Positions 34,109 to 44,568 of a DNA stretch of 64,000 nucleotides are shown here, in pieces. The stretch covers positions 1-64,000 of the forward strand of contig JALERL010000005.1 of the NCBI GenBank assembly GCA_022764465.1. The letters run 5' to 3'. Below the pieces are notes generated by a model. It saw only the letters and a program-made list of their open reading frames with translations. It did no database searches and had not been told where the DNA came from. The translations under genes and the position numbers were made by a program. Within the stretch, counting starts at the first letter, position 1. Each line of letters begins with the position of its first letter. The stretch comes from Lachnospiraceae bacterium (GTDB lineage Bacteria > Bacillota > Clostridia > Lachnospirales > Lachnospiraceae).

Positions 34109-35362
34109 ATGGAAGAAAATCAGTTTTTTATTGATTCGGACAAGCTGAGTGAGAAGGCACTTGAGAAGAAGCATCGCTTAGAAAACGATCCCTCCTCGCG
34201 GACGAATCATATGGAATATATGGAGGGAATGGAGCAGATTTCCTCTGACATTATGGAGAAGGTACTGGCACAGATGAACAGTTACGATCCGGACAGTTAT
34301 ACGGATCAGGATGTGCGCCGTGCACTTTCCCATGAGACATGCAGTATCGAAGATTTTAAGGCACTGCTTTCGCCGGCTGCACTGCCGCATCTTGAGGAGA
34401 TGGCACAGCGGGCAAAATGGGAGACCAGTAAGCATTTTGGAAATACAGTCTATATTTTTACCCCGCTGTATATTGCGAACTACTGCGAGAACTACTGTGT
34501 ATATTGCGGCTTTAACTGCTATAATGACATTGTGCGTAAGAAGCTGACCACAGAAGAGATTGAAAAAGAGATGAAGGTGATCGCAGACTCCGGTATTGAG
34601 GAGATCTTAATGTTAACCGGTGAGAGCCGCGGCATGAGTGATGTGAAGTATATCGGGGAAGCCTGTAAGCTTGCAAGCAAGTACTTCCGGAATGTCGGAC
34701 TTGAGATCTATCCGGTCAACAGTGACGAATACCGTTATCTGCATGAGTGCGGTGCGGACTATGTCACAGTCTTTCAGGAGACATACGATTCCGATAAGTA
34801 TGAGACGCTTCATCTGATGGGACATAAGCGCGTGTTTCCATACCGTTTCGAAGCGCAGGAGCGTGCGATCATGGGCGGCATGCGGGGCGTAGGATTTTCT
34901 GCGCTGCTTGGACTTTCGAATTTCCACAAGGATGCGCTGGCATCGGCACTTCATGTATACTACCTGCAACGAAAATATCCGCATGTCGAGTATTCGCTGT
35001 CCTGTCCGAGACTGCGTCCGATCATCAATAATGATAAGATTAACCCATTAGATGTGCATGAAAAACAGCTCTGTCAGGTGCTTTGTGCATACCGGATCTT
35101 CCTTCCATACGTTGGAATTACCGTATCCTCAAGAGAGCAGAAGCATTTCCGGGACGGTATCGTTAAGATCGCTGCCACGAAGGTTTCCGCAGGCGTATCG
35201 ACCGGAATCGGTGACCATGAGAGTAAGTATGAAGGAAAAGAGAATGCGGATGCAGGCGATGAGCAATTTGAAATATCCGATGCAAGAAGCTTCGATGCGA
35301 TGTATCAGGATATGGAAGAGGAAGGCTTACAGCCGGTGTTAAATGATTATGTCTATGTGTAA
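34109..35362 (+). CDS. thiH: 2-iminoacetate synthase (radical SAM)
   Basis: Cleaves tyrosine to dehydroglycine for ThiG; an anaerobe-type route. The 417 residues contain the radical-SAM cluster motif CENYCVYCGF (residues about 128-137), EILMLTGESRG, and the C-terminal biotin/thiamin-synthesis-associated domain with VSAGVSTGIGDH. GGAG-type ribosome site precedes ATG 34109. It overlaps the following tenI start. Confidence 0.96.
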   Translation: MEENQFFIDSDKLSEKALEKKHRLENDPSSRTNHMEYMEGMEQISSDIMEKVLAQMNSYDPDSYTDQDVRRALSHETCSIEDFKALLSPAALPHLEEMAQRAKWETSKHFGNTVYIFTPLYIANYCENYCVYCGFNCYNDIVRKKLTTEEIEKEMKVIADSGIEEILMLTGESRGMSDVKYIGEACKLASKYFRNVGLEIYPVNSDEYRYLHECGADYVTVFQETYDSDKYETLHLMGHKRVFPYRFEAQERAIMGGMRGVGFSALLGLSNFHKDALASALHVYYLQRKYPHVEYSLSCPRLRPIINNDKINPLDVHEKQLCQVLCAYRIFLPYVGITVSSREQKHFRDGIVKIAATKVSAGVSTGIGDHESKYEGKENADAGDEQFEISDARSFDAMYQDMEEEGLQPVLNDYVYV

Positions 35363-35936
35363 AATAAACGGAAGAAAAATCTGTGTGACAAACAGACATC
35401 TCGTGGAAGGAGATTTCCTGACACAGATAGAAAAGGTCGCAGCGTCAGATATCGATATGCTGATCCTGCGGGAAAAGGATCTTACGGAAGCTGCTTATAC
35501 CGAGCTGGCAAAGCAGGTGCTTGCAGTCTGCAGAAAACAGAAAAAGCTTTGTATTTTACATACCTATCCGGATGCAGCACGCAGTCTGCATGCGGATGGC
35601 ATTCATTTTCCACTTCCGGTTCTGTTAGCATATAAAAATGAGCATGGGAATCCGAAGGTGGAGGAATTTGGTGAGATCGGGACATCGGTGCATTCGGTCG
35701 AAGAGGCCATGCAGGCAGTCGAAGCAGGTGCGACCTATCTGACTGCGGGACATGTTTTTTTGACAGATTGTAAAAAAGGGGTTCCGGCAAGAGGATTAGA
35801 ATTTTTAGCGCAGGTATGTCAGGCGGTAGAGATTCCGGTCTATGCAATCGGCGGAATCGGTGAAGAAAATGCCACGTCCTGTATACAGGCAGGAGCAGCA
35901 GGTGTCTGCATGATGTCAGCATTGATGCAAGGCTGA
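35343..35936 (+). CDS. tenI: Thiazole tautomerase (TenI), ThiE-like fold
   Basis: Aromatises the ThiG thiazole product. The 197-residue TIM-barrel protein resembles ThiE, but the phosphate/pyrimidine-site motif reads AGHVFLTDCKKGVPARGL, which matches Bacillus TenI (GHVFETDCKKG), including its catalytic His, and not the ThiE GPVFPT motif. Also seen are LILREKDL, GTSVHSVEEA and AIGGIGEENA. Thiamine-phosphate synthase is thus less likely, although some clostridial proteins are annotated so. The start overlaps thiH by 20 bases; ATG 35349 or 35355 are alternatives. Confidence 0.8.
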   Translation: MIMSMCKINGRKICVTNRHLVEGDFLTQIEKVAASDIDMLILREKDLTEAAYTELAKQVLAVCRKQKKLCILHTYPDAARSLHADGIHFPLPVLLAYKNEHGNPKVEEFGEIGTSVHSVEEAMQAVEAGATYLTAGHVFLTDCKKGVPARGLEFLAQVCQAVEIPVYAIGGIGEENATSCIQAGAAGVCMMSALMQG

Positions 35937-36031
35937 TGCAGCGTGGTGCAATGCCGGTGCATAAAAATTAGATTGAGAAAAAGAATAAAGTATGTTACGC
36001 TAGACTCATCTGATCAAAGGGGAATCGCGTA

Positions 36032-38185
36032 ATGGGATGGAAAAAGAACTTAAGTGATACTGGACGGGGCATCTATCTGGTATCACTGTTTTTCGTATGT
36101 CTGCTTGCAGGCTTATACACAAATACGGTTTTTCCGGCAGGAGTGCTTCCGTTTTTTCTAGGTGTGATCGTAGCAGCACTCTTATACCGGCCGCTGGTAT
36201 TTTTACTGACGTGGCTTCTTCGGCTGGTCTGCAGGGCCAATCACTACCGGCTGGTCTGTTCGGTATTTATCCTGGCATCCTGCAGCCTGCTTGCCATGTA
36301 TGGAGATGTCGGGGAAAACAGTCAGGAATCCGCAATCGTGGGATTTTTATATGGAGTAGTCCTGTTACTTGCCGTTACAAGCCTGATAGCGGTTATGCAT
36401 GGAAGATGCCGCAATCTGCCCGGCTATCTGATTCTTGGCATTAGTATGGTATTCGCACTCGGTGGAATTATACTACTTATCATGGATGGATTTCCGGAGC
36501 GGTATCAAACTGCTTATCTGGCAAGAAACGAACAGGTCAGGGAAGCAGAAGAAGTTTTGGGCTTTGATACGCAGCTTGATCCGGGTGGCTATACCGTGGA
36601 TACGCTTACATACGGTATTGGGAAAGAAAAAGCACTTGCATCGGACACGGTGGATCTTTCTTTTTGTGTCGAAGATGAGGATGGAATTACCGGTCTGATT
36701 CGAAAGCAGCTTGGCGGATATGATGTAACAAAGGCTGCGGTTTCCGGTAAGGTCTGGTATCCAAAGGAAGTGACGGATTGTCCGGCACTTTTTATCGTGC
36801 ACGGCAACCATTCGATCTGGACAAAGTCCTATCTGGGATATGATTATCTGGGAAACTATCTGGCATCCTATGGATATGTGGTAGTATCGGTCGATGAAAA
36901 TGTATTAAATGAGCTTTCGGGTGAGAATGATGCAAGGGCGGTCTTACTGCTTGAGAACATCAGACAGGTATTAAGCTATAATAAAAAACAGGATAATCCA
37001 TTGTATCACAAGATCGATGAAAGTAATCTTGCCTTAGCAGGGCATTCGCGAGGCGGAGAGACGGTTGCATCGGCATATCTGTTTAACGGCTATGACTGCT
37101 ATCCGGAAAATGGCATGTATCCGTTTTCCTATCATTTTTCCATCCGGTCCTTAATTGCGATCGCACCGACCGTAGACCAGTATCAGCCGGTAGACCATGA
37201 AGTAGTTCTCCGTGACGTAAATTATCTGTTGTTACAGGGGGCAAATGATCAGGATGTGACGACAAATATGGGTGAGACGCAGTACAGTCATGTGATTTTT
37301 TCAGAGGACGGACAGACAGATACTACCTATATAAAGTCGGCACTTTATATTGCAGGTGCCAATCACGGTCAGTTTAATACACTCTGGGGAAAATATGACA
37401 GTCCACCACCGATCGCAGCATTTTTGAATACAGAAAGCTTTTTGTCGCAGAAGAAACAGCAGGAGATTTTAAAAATCTTTGCCAAGGTATTTTTAGATCA
37501 GACCCTTTTGGGCGGATCTGACTATGCAGACCTTCTATGTAAGGAAGCAAAGTATGCAAAAAATCTGCCGGATACACTCTACATACAGCAGTATCAGACC
37601 TCTGACCAGAAGATCCTGTGTGATTATGAGGAGGATTCCGATCTTACGACTGCAACAGATCCGGACATACGCTTACAGGCAAAGAATGTCGGAAGCTGGA
37701 CGGAAGAGATGGCACGCTATGCACAGGAGCAGGGCGGGGAACGTATGAATTATGTCCTGCATCTGCGCTGGAAGAACAGGGACGATGCCGGTTATCTGCT
37801 GACCGCCAAAGAGCCGCTGGATCTTACCGGATGTGGGATTTCACTGGATCTGTGCAACTGGAAAGAGCCGGAGGAAGATGTCTGGGAAGATGCAGTGACC
37901 GGAGTAAAGATCAAGCTTACAGACATCCATGGAAACACGGCGTATGCAGACAGTCACGATACGGCAATGGTCTATCCGGCACTTCCGGTGCGGCTATCAA
38001 AGTTACAGTATCTGACCGGGGATTATGATTATAAGCATGAATACCAGACAATCCGCATAGACAGTGGGCAGTTTACGACAGATGATGATTTTGACTATAC
38101 CGGAGTAAAGAAAATCTGCATATCCTTTGCGGATGATTCATCCGGAAATATCTGCATGGATAATGTAGTAATATACAAAAATTGA
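36032..38185 (+). CDS. Membrane-anchored alpha/beta hydrolase
   Basis: 717-residue protein. Residues 1-155 contain about four transmembrane helices. An extracellular alpha/beta-hydrolase domain follows (about 160-490) with the nucleophile elbow GHSRGGE, the oxyanion-side LFIVHGNHS segment and a candidate acid/His region (GANHGQFNTLWG). The C-terminal 200 residues look like a beta-sandwich (DLTGCGISLDLCNW, KIKLTDIHGNTAYAD). Distantly similar to chlorophyllase/acetyl-xylan-esterase-type hydrolases; the substrate is unknown. It lies alone between the thi operon and an ABC-F gene. Confidence 0.7.
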   Translation: MGWKKNLSDTGRGIYLVSLFFVCLLAGLYTNTVFPAGVLPFFLGVIVAALLYRPLVFLLTWLLRLVCRANHYRLVCSVFILASCSLLAMYGDVGENSQESAIVGFLYGVVLLLAVTSLIAVMHGRCRNLPGYLILGISMVFALGGIILLIMDGFPERYQTAYLARNEQVREAEEVLGFDTQLDPGGYTVDTLTYGIGKEKALASDTVDLSFCVEDEDGITGLIRKQLGGYDVTKAAVSGKVWYPKEVTDCPALFIVHGNHSIWTKSYLGYDYLGNYLASYGYVVVSVDENVLNELSGENDARAVLLLENIRQVLSYNKKQDNPLYHKIDESNLALAGHSRGGETVASAYLFNGYDCYPENGMYPFSYHFSIRSLIAIAPTVDQYQPVDHEVVLRDVNYLLLQGANDQDVTTNMGETQYSHVIFSEDGQTDTTYIKSALYIAGANHGQFNTLWGKYDSPPPIAAFLNTESFLSQKKQQEILKIFAKVFLDQTLLGGSDYADLLCKEAKYAKNLPDTLYIQQYQTSDQKILCDYEEDSDLTTATDPDIRLQAKNVGSWTEEMARYAQEQGGERMNYVLHLRWKNRDDAGYLLTAKEPLDLTGCGISLDLCNWKEPEEDVWEDAVTGVKIKLTDIHGNTAYADSHDTAMVYPALPVRLSKLQYLTGDYDYKHEYQTIRIDSGQFTTDDDFDYTGVKKICISFADDSSGNICMDNVVIYKN

Positions 38186-38348
38186 GCTGTTTTGGAATCT
38201 CACAACATGGATGTATGATTTGTGCGGTTATGATTGACAGATTACTTCGGGAATGTTAGATTTGTAATCCGGAGTCAATGCAAATTTTATAAGAAATCAG
38301 ATTGTAGGATGAAATGAAGATATAGATTAAGAAGATAAGGAGCAGACT

Positions 38349-39902
38349 ATGAGCATATTAAATGTAGAACACCTGACACATGGATTCGGAGACAGAGCCA
38401 TCTTTGACGATGTATCCTTCCGTCTGCTAAAAGGCGAACACATCGGACTGATCGGTGCGAACGGCGAAGGCAAGTCCACATTTATGAATATCATTACCGG
38501 AAAGCTGATGCCGGATGAAGGAAAGATCGAATGGGCAAAAAATGTCCGTGTCGGCTACTTAGACCAGCATACTGCCTTAGAAAAGGGGATGACGATCCGT
38601 ACAGTGCTTGCATCTGCCTTTGACTTCCTATATGAAATGGAAGCACATATGAATGAGATCTGTGAAAAATTAGGCGATGCAGATGAAAAACAGATGGAAA
38701 GCTATATGGAGGAGCTTGGAACGATCCAGGATCTTTTAACATTGCATGATTTTTATATGATCGATGCGAAAGTGGAAGAGGTTGCAAGGGCACTCGGACT
38801 CTTAGAGATCGGATTAGATAAGGATGTCACCGAATTAAGCGGTGGACAGAGAACAAAGGTATTGTTAGGAAAGCTTTTATTAGAAAAGCCGGATATCCTG
38901 TTGTTAGACGAGCCGACAAACTACTTGGATGTCGAACATATCGCATGGCTGAAACGGTATCTGAATGAATACGAGAATGCCTTTATCCTGATCTCCCATG
39001 ATATTCCGTTTTTAAACAGTGTGGTCAACCTGATCTATCATATGGATAACCGGGAACTGAACCGCTATGTCGGGGATTATGATAAGTTCCAGGAAGTCTA
39101 TGCGATGAAAAAAGCACAGCTTGAGGCGGCTTATAATAAGCAGCAGAAGGAGATTGCAGACTTAAAGGACTTTGTTGCAAGAAATAAAGCAAGGGTTGCG
39201 ACCAGAAATATGGCGATGTCACGTCAGAAGAAGTTAGATAAGATGGATGTTATCGAGCTTGCGGCAGAAAAGCCAAAGCCGGAATTTGTTTTCCGCGAGG
39301 CAAGAACACCGGGAAGATATATTTTTCAGACGAAGGATCTTATCATCGGATATGATGAGCCGCTTTCTTCGGCATTGAACCTCGAGATGGAACGAGGACA
39401 GAAGATCGTGATGACAGGTGCAAACGGAATTGGAAAGACCACACTTTTAAAAAGTATTCTGGGACTGATCCCGGCACTGAGCGGAAGTGTGGAGCTTGGA
39501 GATTACTTAAGCATCGGATACTTTGAGCAGGAGATGGATCAGAGCATCCAGACGACCTGCATCGAAGAGATCTGGACGGAATTCCCGGGTTATTCCCAGT
39601 ATGAAGTGCGAAGTGCGCTGGCAAAATGTGGACTGACCACGAAGCATATCGAGAGTCTGGTGCGTGTGTTAAGTGGTGGAGAGCAGGCAAAGGTTCGGCT
39701 GTGTAAGCTGATCAACCGTGAGACCAATATCCTGCTGCTCGACGAGCCGACCAATCATCTTGATGTGGATGCCAAGGAAGAGTTAAAGCGGGCACTCATT
39801 GCATATAAGGGAAGTATCCTTATGGTCTGCCATGAGCCGGAGTTCTATGATGGTCTTGCAACAGATGTCTGGGACTGCACGAAGTGGACGACTCGTATCT
39901 GA
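38349..39902 (+). CDS. ABC-F family ATPase
   Basis: Soluble twin-ATPase that acts on the ribosome (translation factor or antibiotic protection). The 517 residues contain two nucleotide-binding domains: Walker A GANGEGKST and GANGIGKTT, signatures LSGGQRTK and LSGGEQAK, and Walker B LLLDEPTNYLD and LLLDEPTNHLD, with a charged linker (about 240-310). No membrane segments. Closest in layout to the YbiT/YkpA group, a housekeeping type. A terminator follows. Confidence 0.92.
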   Translation: MSILNVEHLTHGFGDRAIFDDVSFRLLKGEHIGLIGANGEGKSTFMNIITGKLMPDEGKIEWAKNVRVGYLDQHTALEKGMTIRTVLASAFDFLYEMEAHMNEICEKLGDADEKQMESYMEELGTIQDLLTLHDFYMIDAKVEEVARALGLLEIGLDKDVTELSGGQRTKVLLGKLLLEKPDILLLDEPTNYLDVEHIAWLKRYLNEYENAFILISHDIPFLNSVVNLIYHMDNRELNRYVGDYDKFQEVYAMKKAQLEAAYNKQQKEIADLKDFVARNKARVATRNMAMSRQKKLDKMDVIELAAEKPKPEFVFREARTPGRYIFQTKDLIIGYDEPLSSALNLEMERGQKIVMTGANGIGKTTLLKSILGLIPALSGSVELGDYLSIGYFEQEMDQSIQTTCIEEIWTEFPGYSQYEVRSALAKCGLTTKHIESLVRVLSGGEQAKVRLCKLINRETNILLLDEPTNHLDVDAKEELKRALIAYKGSILMVCHEPEFYDGLATDVWDCTKWTTRI

Positions 39903-39919
39903 CAGACTTTGTTAAAAAG

Positions 39920-39960
39920 GACGTTACAGATTGCAAATGTAATTTGTAACGTCTTTTTTG
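39920..39960 (+). terminator. Terminator after ABC-F gene
   Basis: GACGTTACA...TGTAACGTC stem followed by TTTTTTG. Confidence 0.85.
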
Positions 39961-39988
39961 TATAATTTTTGCAAAAAAAGAGAAACTA
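39960..39988 (+). promoter_or_regulatory. Possible sigma-G-like promoter of spoVAD
   Basis: GTATA (39960-39964), 17-base spacer and GAAACTA (39982-39988), two bases off CATNNTA. The run around the -10 (ACTATCC) also matches the spoVAA promoter. Weaker than the other two. Confidence 0.35.
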
Positions 39989-40043
39989 TCCGAAGAAGAA
40001 AAAATATACATGCAATATTTTTGCACGGAAATGAGGATAGGAT

Positions 40044-41057
40044 ATGACACAGATGCTTGGAAAACAAAGTATCCGCTTTGAAACACCTCCCTATATCGAG
40101 GCAAGCGGAAGTGTAGTAGGAAAAAAAGAGGGCGAAGGACCGCTTGGAGATCTCTTTGATATGGTAAGTGAGGATGACACCTTTGGCTGTGACTGCTGGG
40201 AAGAAGCAGAGAGTACCTTACAAAAGGAAGCAGCAGCACTTACCATGGGAAAGGCAGGCGTGAAACCGGAGGATGTCCGCTATATTTTTGCAGGAGATCT
40301 GCTGGGACAGACAATTGCGACCTCTTTTGGAATTGTCAATTATGAAATCCCGCTTTTTGGTCTTTACGGTGCCTGTTCGACAGCAGGGGAGTCCATGTCT
40401 CTTGGAGCAATGTGTGTGGCAGGAGGCTATGCCAACCGGGTGCTTGCGATGACATCAAGCCATTTTGCAAGTGCGGAGAAGCAGTTCCGGTTTCCCTTGG
40501 AGTATGGAAATCAAAGACCCGTATCAGCTACCTGGACGGTTACAGGAAGTGGAGCGTTTTTACTTGGAACCGAAAAGAGCCATGTAAAGATCAGTGGGAT
40601 CACGACCGGAAAGATCATGGATTATGGGGTGCGGGATTCGATGAATATGGGGGCGGCAATGGCACCGGCAGCCTGTGACCTGATCGTGCAGCATTTTGAA
40701 GATTTTCAGACATCGCCAAAGGATTATGACCGGATTATTACCGGGGATTTGGGCTACGTGGGACAGGAGATCCTGCTTACGCTGACAAAGGAACGGGGGT
40801 ATGATATTTCCGCGGTGCATACGGACTGTGGGATCGAGATTTTTGATAAGGACACACAGGGAACGGATTCCGGTGGTTCGGGCTGTGGATGCAGTGCAGT
40901 GACAATGAGTGCATTTTTCCTTCCGCAGATACAGAGAGGAGAATTAAAAAAAGTACTTTTTGTGCCAACCGGAGCATTGCTTTCGAAGATCAGTTTTAAC
41001 GAAGGACAGACAGTGCCGGGAATTGCACATGGCGTAGTCTTAGAATATGAAGCGTAG
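40044..41057 (+). CDS. spoVAD: Stage V sporulation protein AD
   Basis: Thiolase-fold protein that binds dipicolinic acid on the forespore membrane. The 337 residues include PPYIEASGSVVGKKEGEGPLGDLFD (residues 14-38), DTFGCDCWEEAES, LYGACSTAGESMSLGAM and HTDCGIEIFD. Full length for the family. It begins the third spoVA block, far from spoVAA-AB and spoVAC, and is followed directly by spoVAE. Confidence 0.96.
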   Translation: MTQMLGKQSIRFETPPYIEASGSVVGKKEGEGPLGDLFDMVSEDDTFGCDCWEEAESTLQKEAAALTMGKAGVKPEDVRYIFAGDLLGQTIATSFGIVNYEIPLFGLYGACSTAGESMSLGAMCVAGGYANRVLAMTSSHFASAEKQFRFPLEYGNQRPVSATWTVTGSGAFLLGTEKSHVKISGITTGKIMDYGVRDSMNMGAAMAPAACDLIVQHFEDFQTSPKDYDRIITGDLGYVGQEILLTLTKERGYDISAVHTDCGIEIFDKDTQGTDSGGSGCGCSAVTMSAFFLPQIQRGELKKVLFVPTGALLSKISFNEGQTVPGIAHGVVLEYEA

Positions 41058-41073
41058 GAAAGGACAGAAAATC

Positions 41074-41430
41074 ATGGAGTATATCAATGCATTCTGGGTT
41101 GGAGGTGCGATCTGTGCACTTGTGCAGATCCTCATGGAAAAAACGAAGATGCTTCCGGGCCGTATCATGGTACTGCTGGTCTGTACCGGAGCAGTTTTAT
41201 CGGCGGTTAATCTCTATCAGCCGTTTGTGGAGTATGCGGGTGCAGGTGCGAGTGTACCGTTGCTTGGCTTTGGAAATACCCTTTTTAAGGGAGTCCGGGA
41301 AGCGGTGGATGAAAATGGCTTTATCGGGATCTTTATGGGAGGTTTTACGGCAAGTGCAGTCGGGATCAGTGCCGCACTCGTGTTTGGCTATTTTGCATCG
41401 TTGATCTTTCATCCGAAGATGCGTAAATAA
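41074..41430 (+). CDS. spoVAE: Stage V sporulation protein AE (AEb type)
   Basis: 118-residue membrane protein with three or four helices and the typical EYAGAGASVPLLGFGNTLFKG segment. Works with SpoVAC and SpoVAD in dipicolinate transport. ATG 41074 (GGAAAGGA ahead) lies 17 bases after the spoVAD stop; a longer frame begins inside spoVAD but is less likely. No spoVAF or spoVAEa follows. Confidence 0.93.
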   Translation: MEYINAFWVGGAICALVQILMEKTKMLPGRIMVLLVCTGAVLSAVNLYQPFVEYAGAGASVPLLGFGNTLFKGVREAVDENGFIGIFMGGFTASAVGISAALVFGYFASLIFHPKMRK

Positions 41431-41534
41431 CAGAAACTACCAATGAAAAATACAAGGAAAAATACAAAAGAAAAAGCATAAAAGAGGGAAAAGTGTTTAC
41501 ACTAATGTTGAAATAAAGAAAAGGAGACAATATT

Positions 41535-41939
41535 ATGAAAAAAATCAAATCATTTCTGGTGACAGCAGTTCTTGTACTATCCTTATCCTTTGTGATGGCA
41601 GCTTGCGGTAATAACAACAATAACAAGGGAAATAACAATTCCGTGACAGACAGTACACAGAATTCCACACAGAATGGAACCACTCAGAACCGGAACAACA
41701 GAGATAACAATACCGTAGGCACTGAGAATGGAAGTGTAACAAATGACATCAAAGATATGGGCGATAATGCGGTAGATGCAGTCGAAGATGCCGGCGATGA
41801 TATCATGGATGCAGTCGATGGTACAGAGCAAAATAACCGTAACGGCAATACGGCAACAAACGGAACAGATACAACAACCGATACGACTACGAATACAGAT
41901 ACCAATACCACGACAAATACAACCAAGGAAGCCAGATAA
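41535..41939 (+). CDS. Asn/Thr-rich lipoprotein
   Basis: 134-residue secreted lipoprotein of unknown role. The signal peptide MKKIKSFLVTAVLVLSLSFV ends in a lipobox, MAAC, with Cys23. The mature part is almost entirely low-complexity Asn/Thr/Asp/Gly. A short AVDAVEDAGDDIMDAVDG helix-like stretch lies in the middle, as in small Gram-positive surface lipoproteins. AAGGAGAC precedes ATG 41535. Confidence 0.7.
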   Translation: MKKIKSFLVTAVLVLSLSFVMAACGNNNNNKGNNNSVTDSTQNSTQNGTTQNRNNRDNNTVGTENGSVTNDIKDMGDNAVDAVEDAGDDIMDAVDGTEQNNRNGNTATNGTDTTTDTTTNTDTNTTTNTTKEAR

Positions 41940-41942
41940 TAA

Positions 41943-42008
41943 ACAAAGCAAGTTTGTAAACAAAACAAGTTTGTAAACAAAACAAGTTTGCAGACAAACT
42001 TGCTTTGT
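41943..42008. repeat. 17-bp tandem repeats inside a 15-bp inverted repeat
   Basis: ACAAARCAAGTTTGTAA occurs three times in tandem (from 41943, 41960 and 41977). ACAAAGCAAGTTTGT (41943-41957) is exactly complementary to ACAAACTTGCTTTGT (41994-42008). Confidence 0.8.
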
Positions 42009-42050
42009 CAAAAAAAGAAGCTGACCATACGAGCCAGCTTCTTTTTTTGT
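42009..42050. terminator. Bidirectional terminator between lipoprotein and guaB
   Basis: AAAAAAAGAAGCTG...CAGCTTCTTTTTTT hairpin between convergent genes; it works in either direction. Confidence 0.85.
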
Positions 42051-42082
42051 ATCCAATGACAGGTTCTGTCAGTGGATACTTT

Positions 42083-43591
<1,509 letters not shown>

Positions 43592-43602
43592 TTAATTTCT
43601 CA

Positions 43603-43631
43603 ATTCTAGCAAAAAAAGAGAAAAGTGTCAA
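43603..43631 (-). promoter_or_regulatory. guaB promoter
   Basis: On the minus strand: perfect TTGACA (43631-43626), 17-base spacer, TAGAAT (43608-43603). Confidence 0.75.
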
Positions 43632-43677
43632 TGACGCAGAATATTTATTTTCGAAATTCAATTACCCAAAAAGAGTA

Positions 43678-43706
43678 TTCACATTTGAACAAAAGTGTGG
43701 TATCCT
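43678..43706 (+). promoter_or_regulatory. Promoter of hisA-glnA
   Basis: TTCACA (43678-43683), 17-base spacer, TATCCT (43701-43706); start of transcription near 43713, at the foot of the attenuator stem. Confidence 0.5.
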
Positions 43707-43712
43707 AGCTAC

Positions 43713-43772
43713 GAGGACAACGGAGTCATTCTATGGGTGAACGTTGTCCTTTTTTAGAAGAAAACATAGAAT
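43713..43772 (+). promoter_or_regulatory. Attenuator-like leader of hisA-glnA
   Basis: AGGACAACG (43713-43721) pairs with CGTTGTCCT (43743-43751), followed by TTTTT: an intrinsic terminator right at the transcript start. CATTCTATG in its loop (43727-43735) is exactly complementary to CATAGAATG (43764-43772), which abuts the hisA ribosome site. The two pairings cross, so they form either a pseudoknot or mutually exclusive states. Confidence 0.55.
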
Positions 43773-43784
43773 GGAGAGAAGATC

Positions 43785-44567
43785 GTGGAATTTCGACCAT
43801 GTATAGATATACATAATGGAAAGGTGAAACAGATCGTCGGTGGAAGCCTAAGAGACGAGGGGGATCAGGCAAAGGAGAACTTTGTCGCCACGCAGGATGC
43901 AGCGTTTTATGCGGATTATTATAAGAAGGACGGTATCCGCGGCGGACATATTATCCTGCTTAATCCGAAGGACAGTGACTATTACGAAGCAACAAAGAAG
44001 CAGGCCGAGCTTGCACTTCACGCGTATCCGGGTGCACTTCAGATCGGTGGCGGAATCAATGACACAAATGCGGCTTACTTCTTAGCGCAGGGCGCAAGCC
44101 ATGTGATCGTCACCTCTTACGTATTCCGGGATGGCAGGGTGGATTATGACAACCTTGAAAAGCTTGCTGCCATTACCGGGAAGGAGCATTTAGTCTTAGA
44201 CTTAAGCTGCCGGAAGAAGGATGACGGTTACTATATTGTAACCGACCGCTGGCAGAAGTTTACCGATGAGAAGGTTTCGTTAGAGTTACTCGACCGGCTG
44301 AGCAGCTATTGTGATGAGTTTTTGATCCATGCGGTAGATGTAGAGGGCAAGGCATCCGGTATTGAAACGGAGCTGGTAAGCCTGCTTGGAAGCTGGGGAA
44401 AGATCCCGGTCACTTATGCAGGCGGGGTAGGAAGCTTTGAGGATCTGTATCAGCTAAAGGAACTTGGAAGAAACCGGTTGAATGTAACGATCGGAAGTGC
44501 GTTAGATCTGTTTGGCGGAACAATGAACTATGAAAAAGTATTGGAAATCGTAAGGAAAGAGGTATGA
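43785..44567 (+). CDS. hisA: Eukaryal-type HisA (ProFAR isomerase)
   Basis: Phosphoribosylformimino-AICAR ribotide isomerase of histidine synthesis, a TIM barrel. The 260 residues follow the eukaryal HIS6 pattern ([20 protein letters not shown] near the start, [43 protein letters not shown]) rather than the usual bacterial HisA. It is an orphan: no other his genes are present, and it sits one base ahead of glnA. The start is GTG 43785 with GGAGAG ahead. Confidence 0.88.
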   Translation: MEFRPCIDIHNGKVKQIVGGSLRDEGDQAKENFVATQDAAFYADYYKKDGIRGGHIILLNPKDSDYYEATKKQAELALHAYPGALQIGGGINDTNAAYFLAQGASHVIVTSYVFRDGRVDYDNLEKLAAITGKEHLVLDLSCRKKDDGYYIVTDRWQKFTDEKVSLELLDRLSSYCDEFLIHAVDVEGKASGIETELVSLLGSWGKIPVTYAGGVGSFEDLYQLKELGRNRLNVTIGSALDLFGGTMNYEKVLEIVRKEV

Positions 44568-44568
44568 T

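Noticed and set aside
41583..42056. 157-codon minus-strand frame opposite the Asn/Thr-rich lipoprotein
   Set aside because: The plus-strand frame has a signal peptide, lipobox and ribosome site; the antisense product is Cys/Ile-rich low complexity produced by the repeat.
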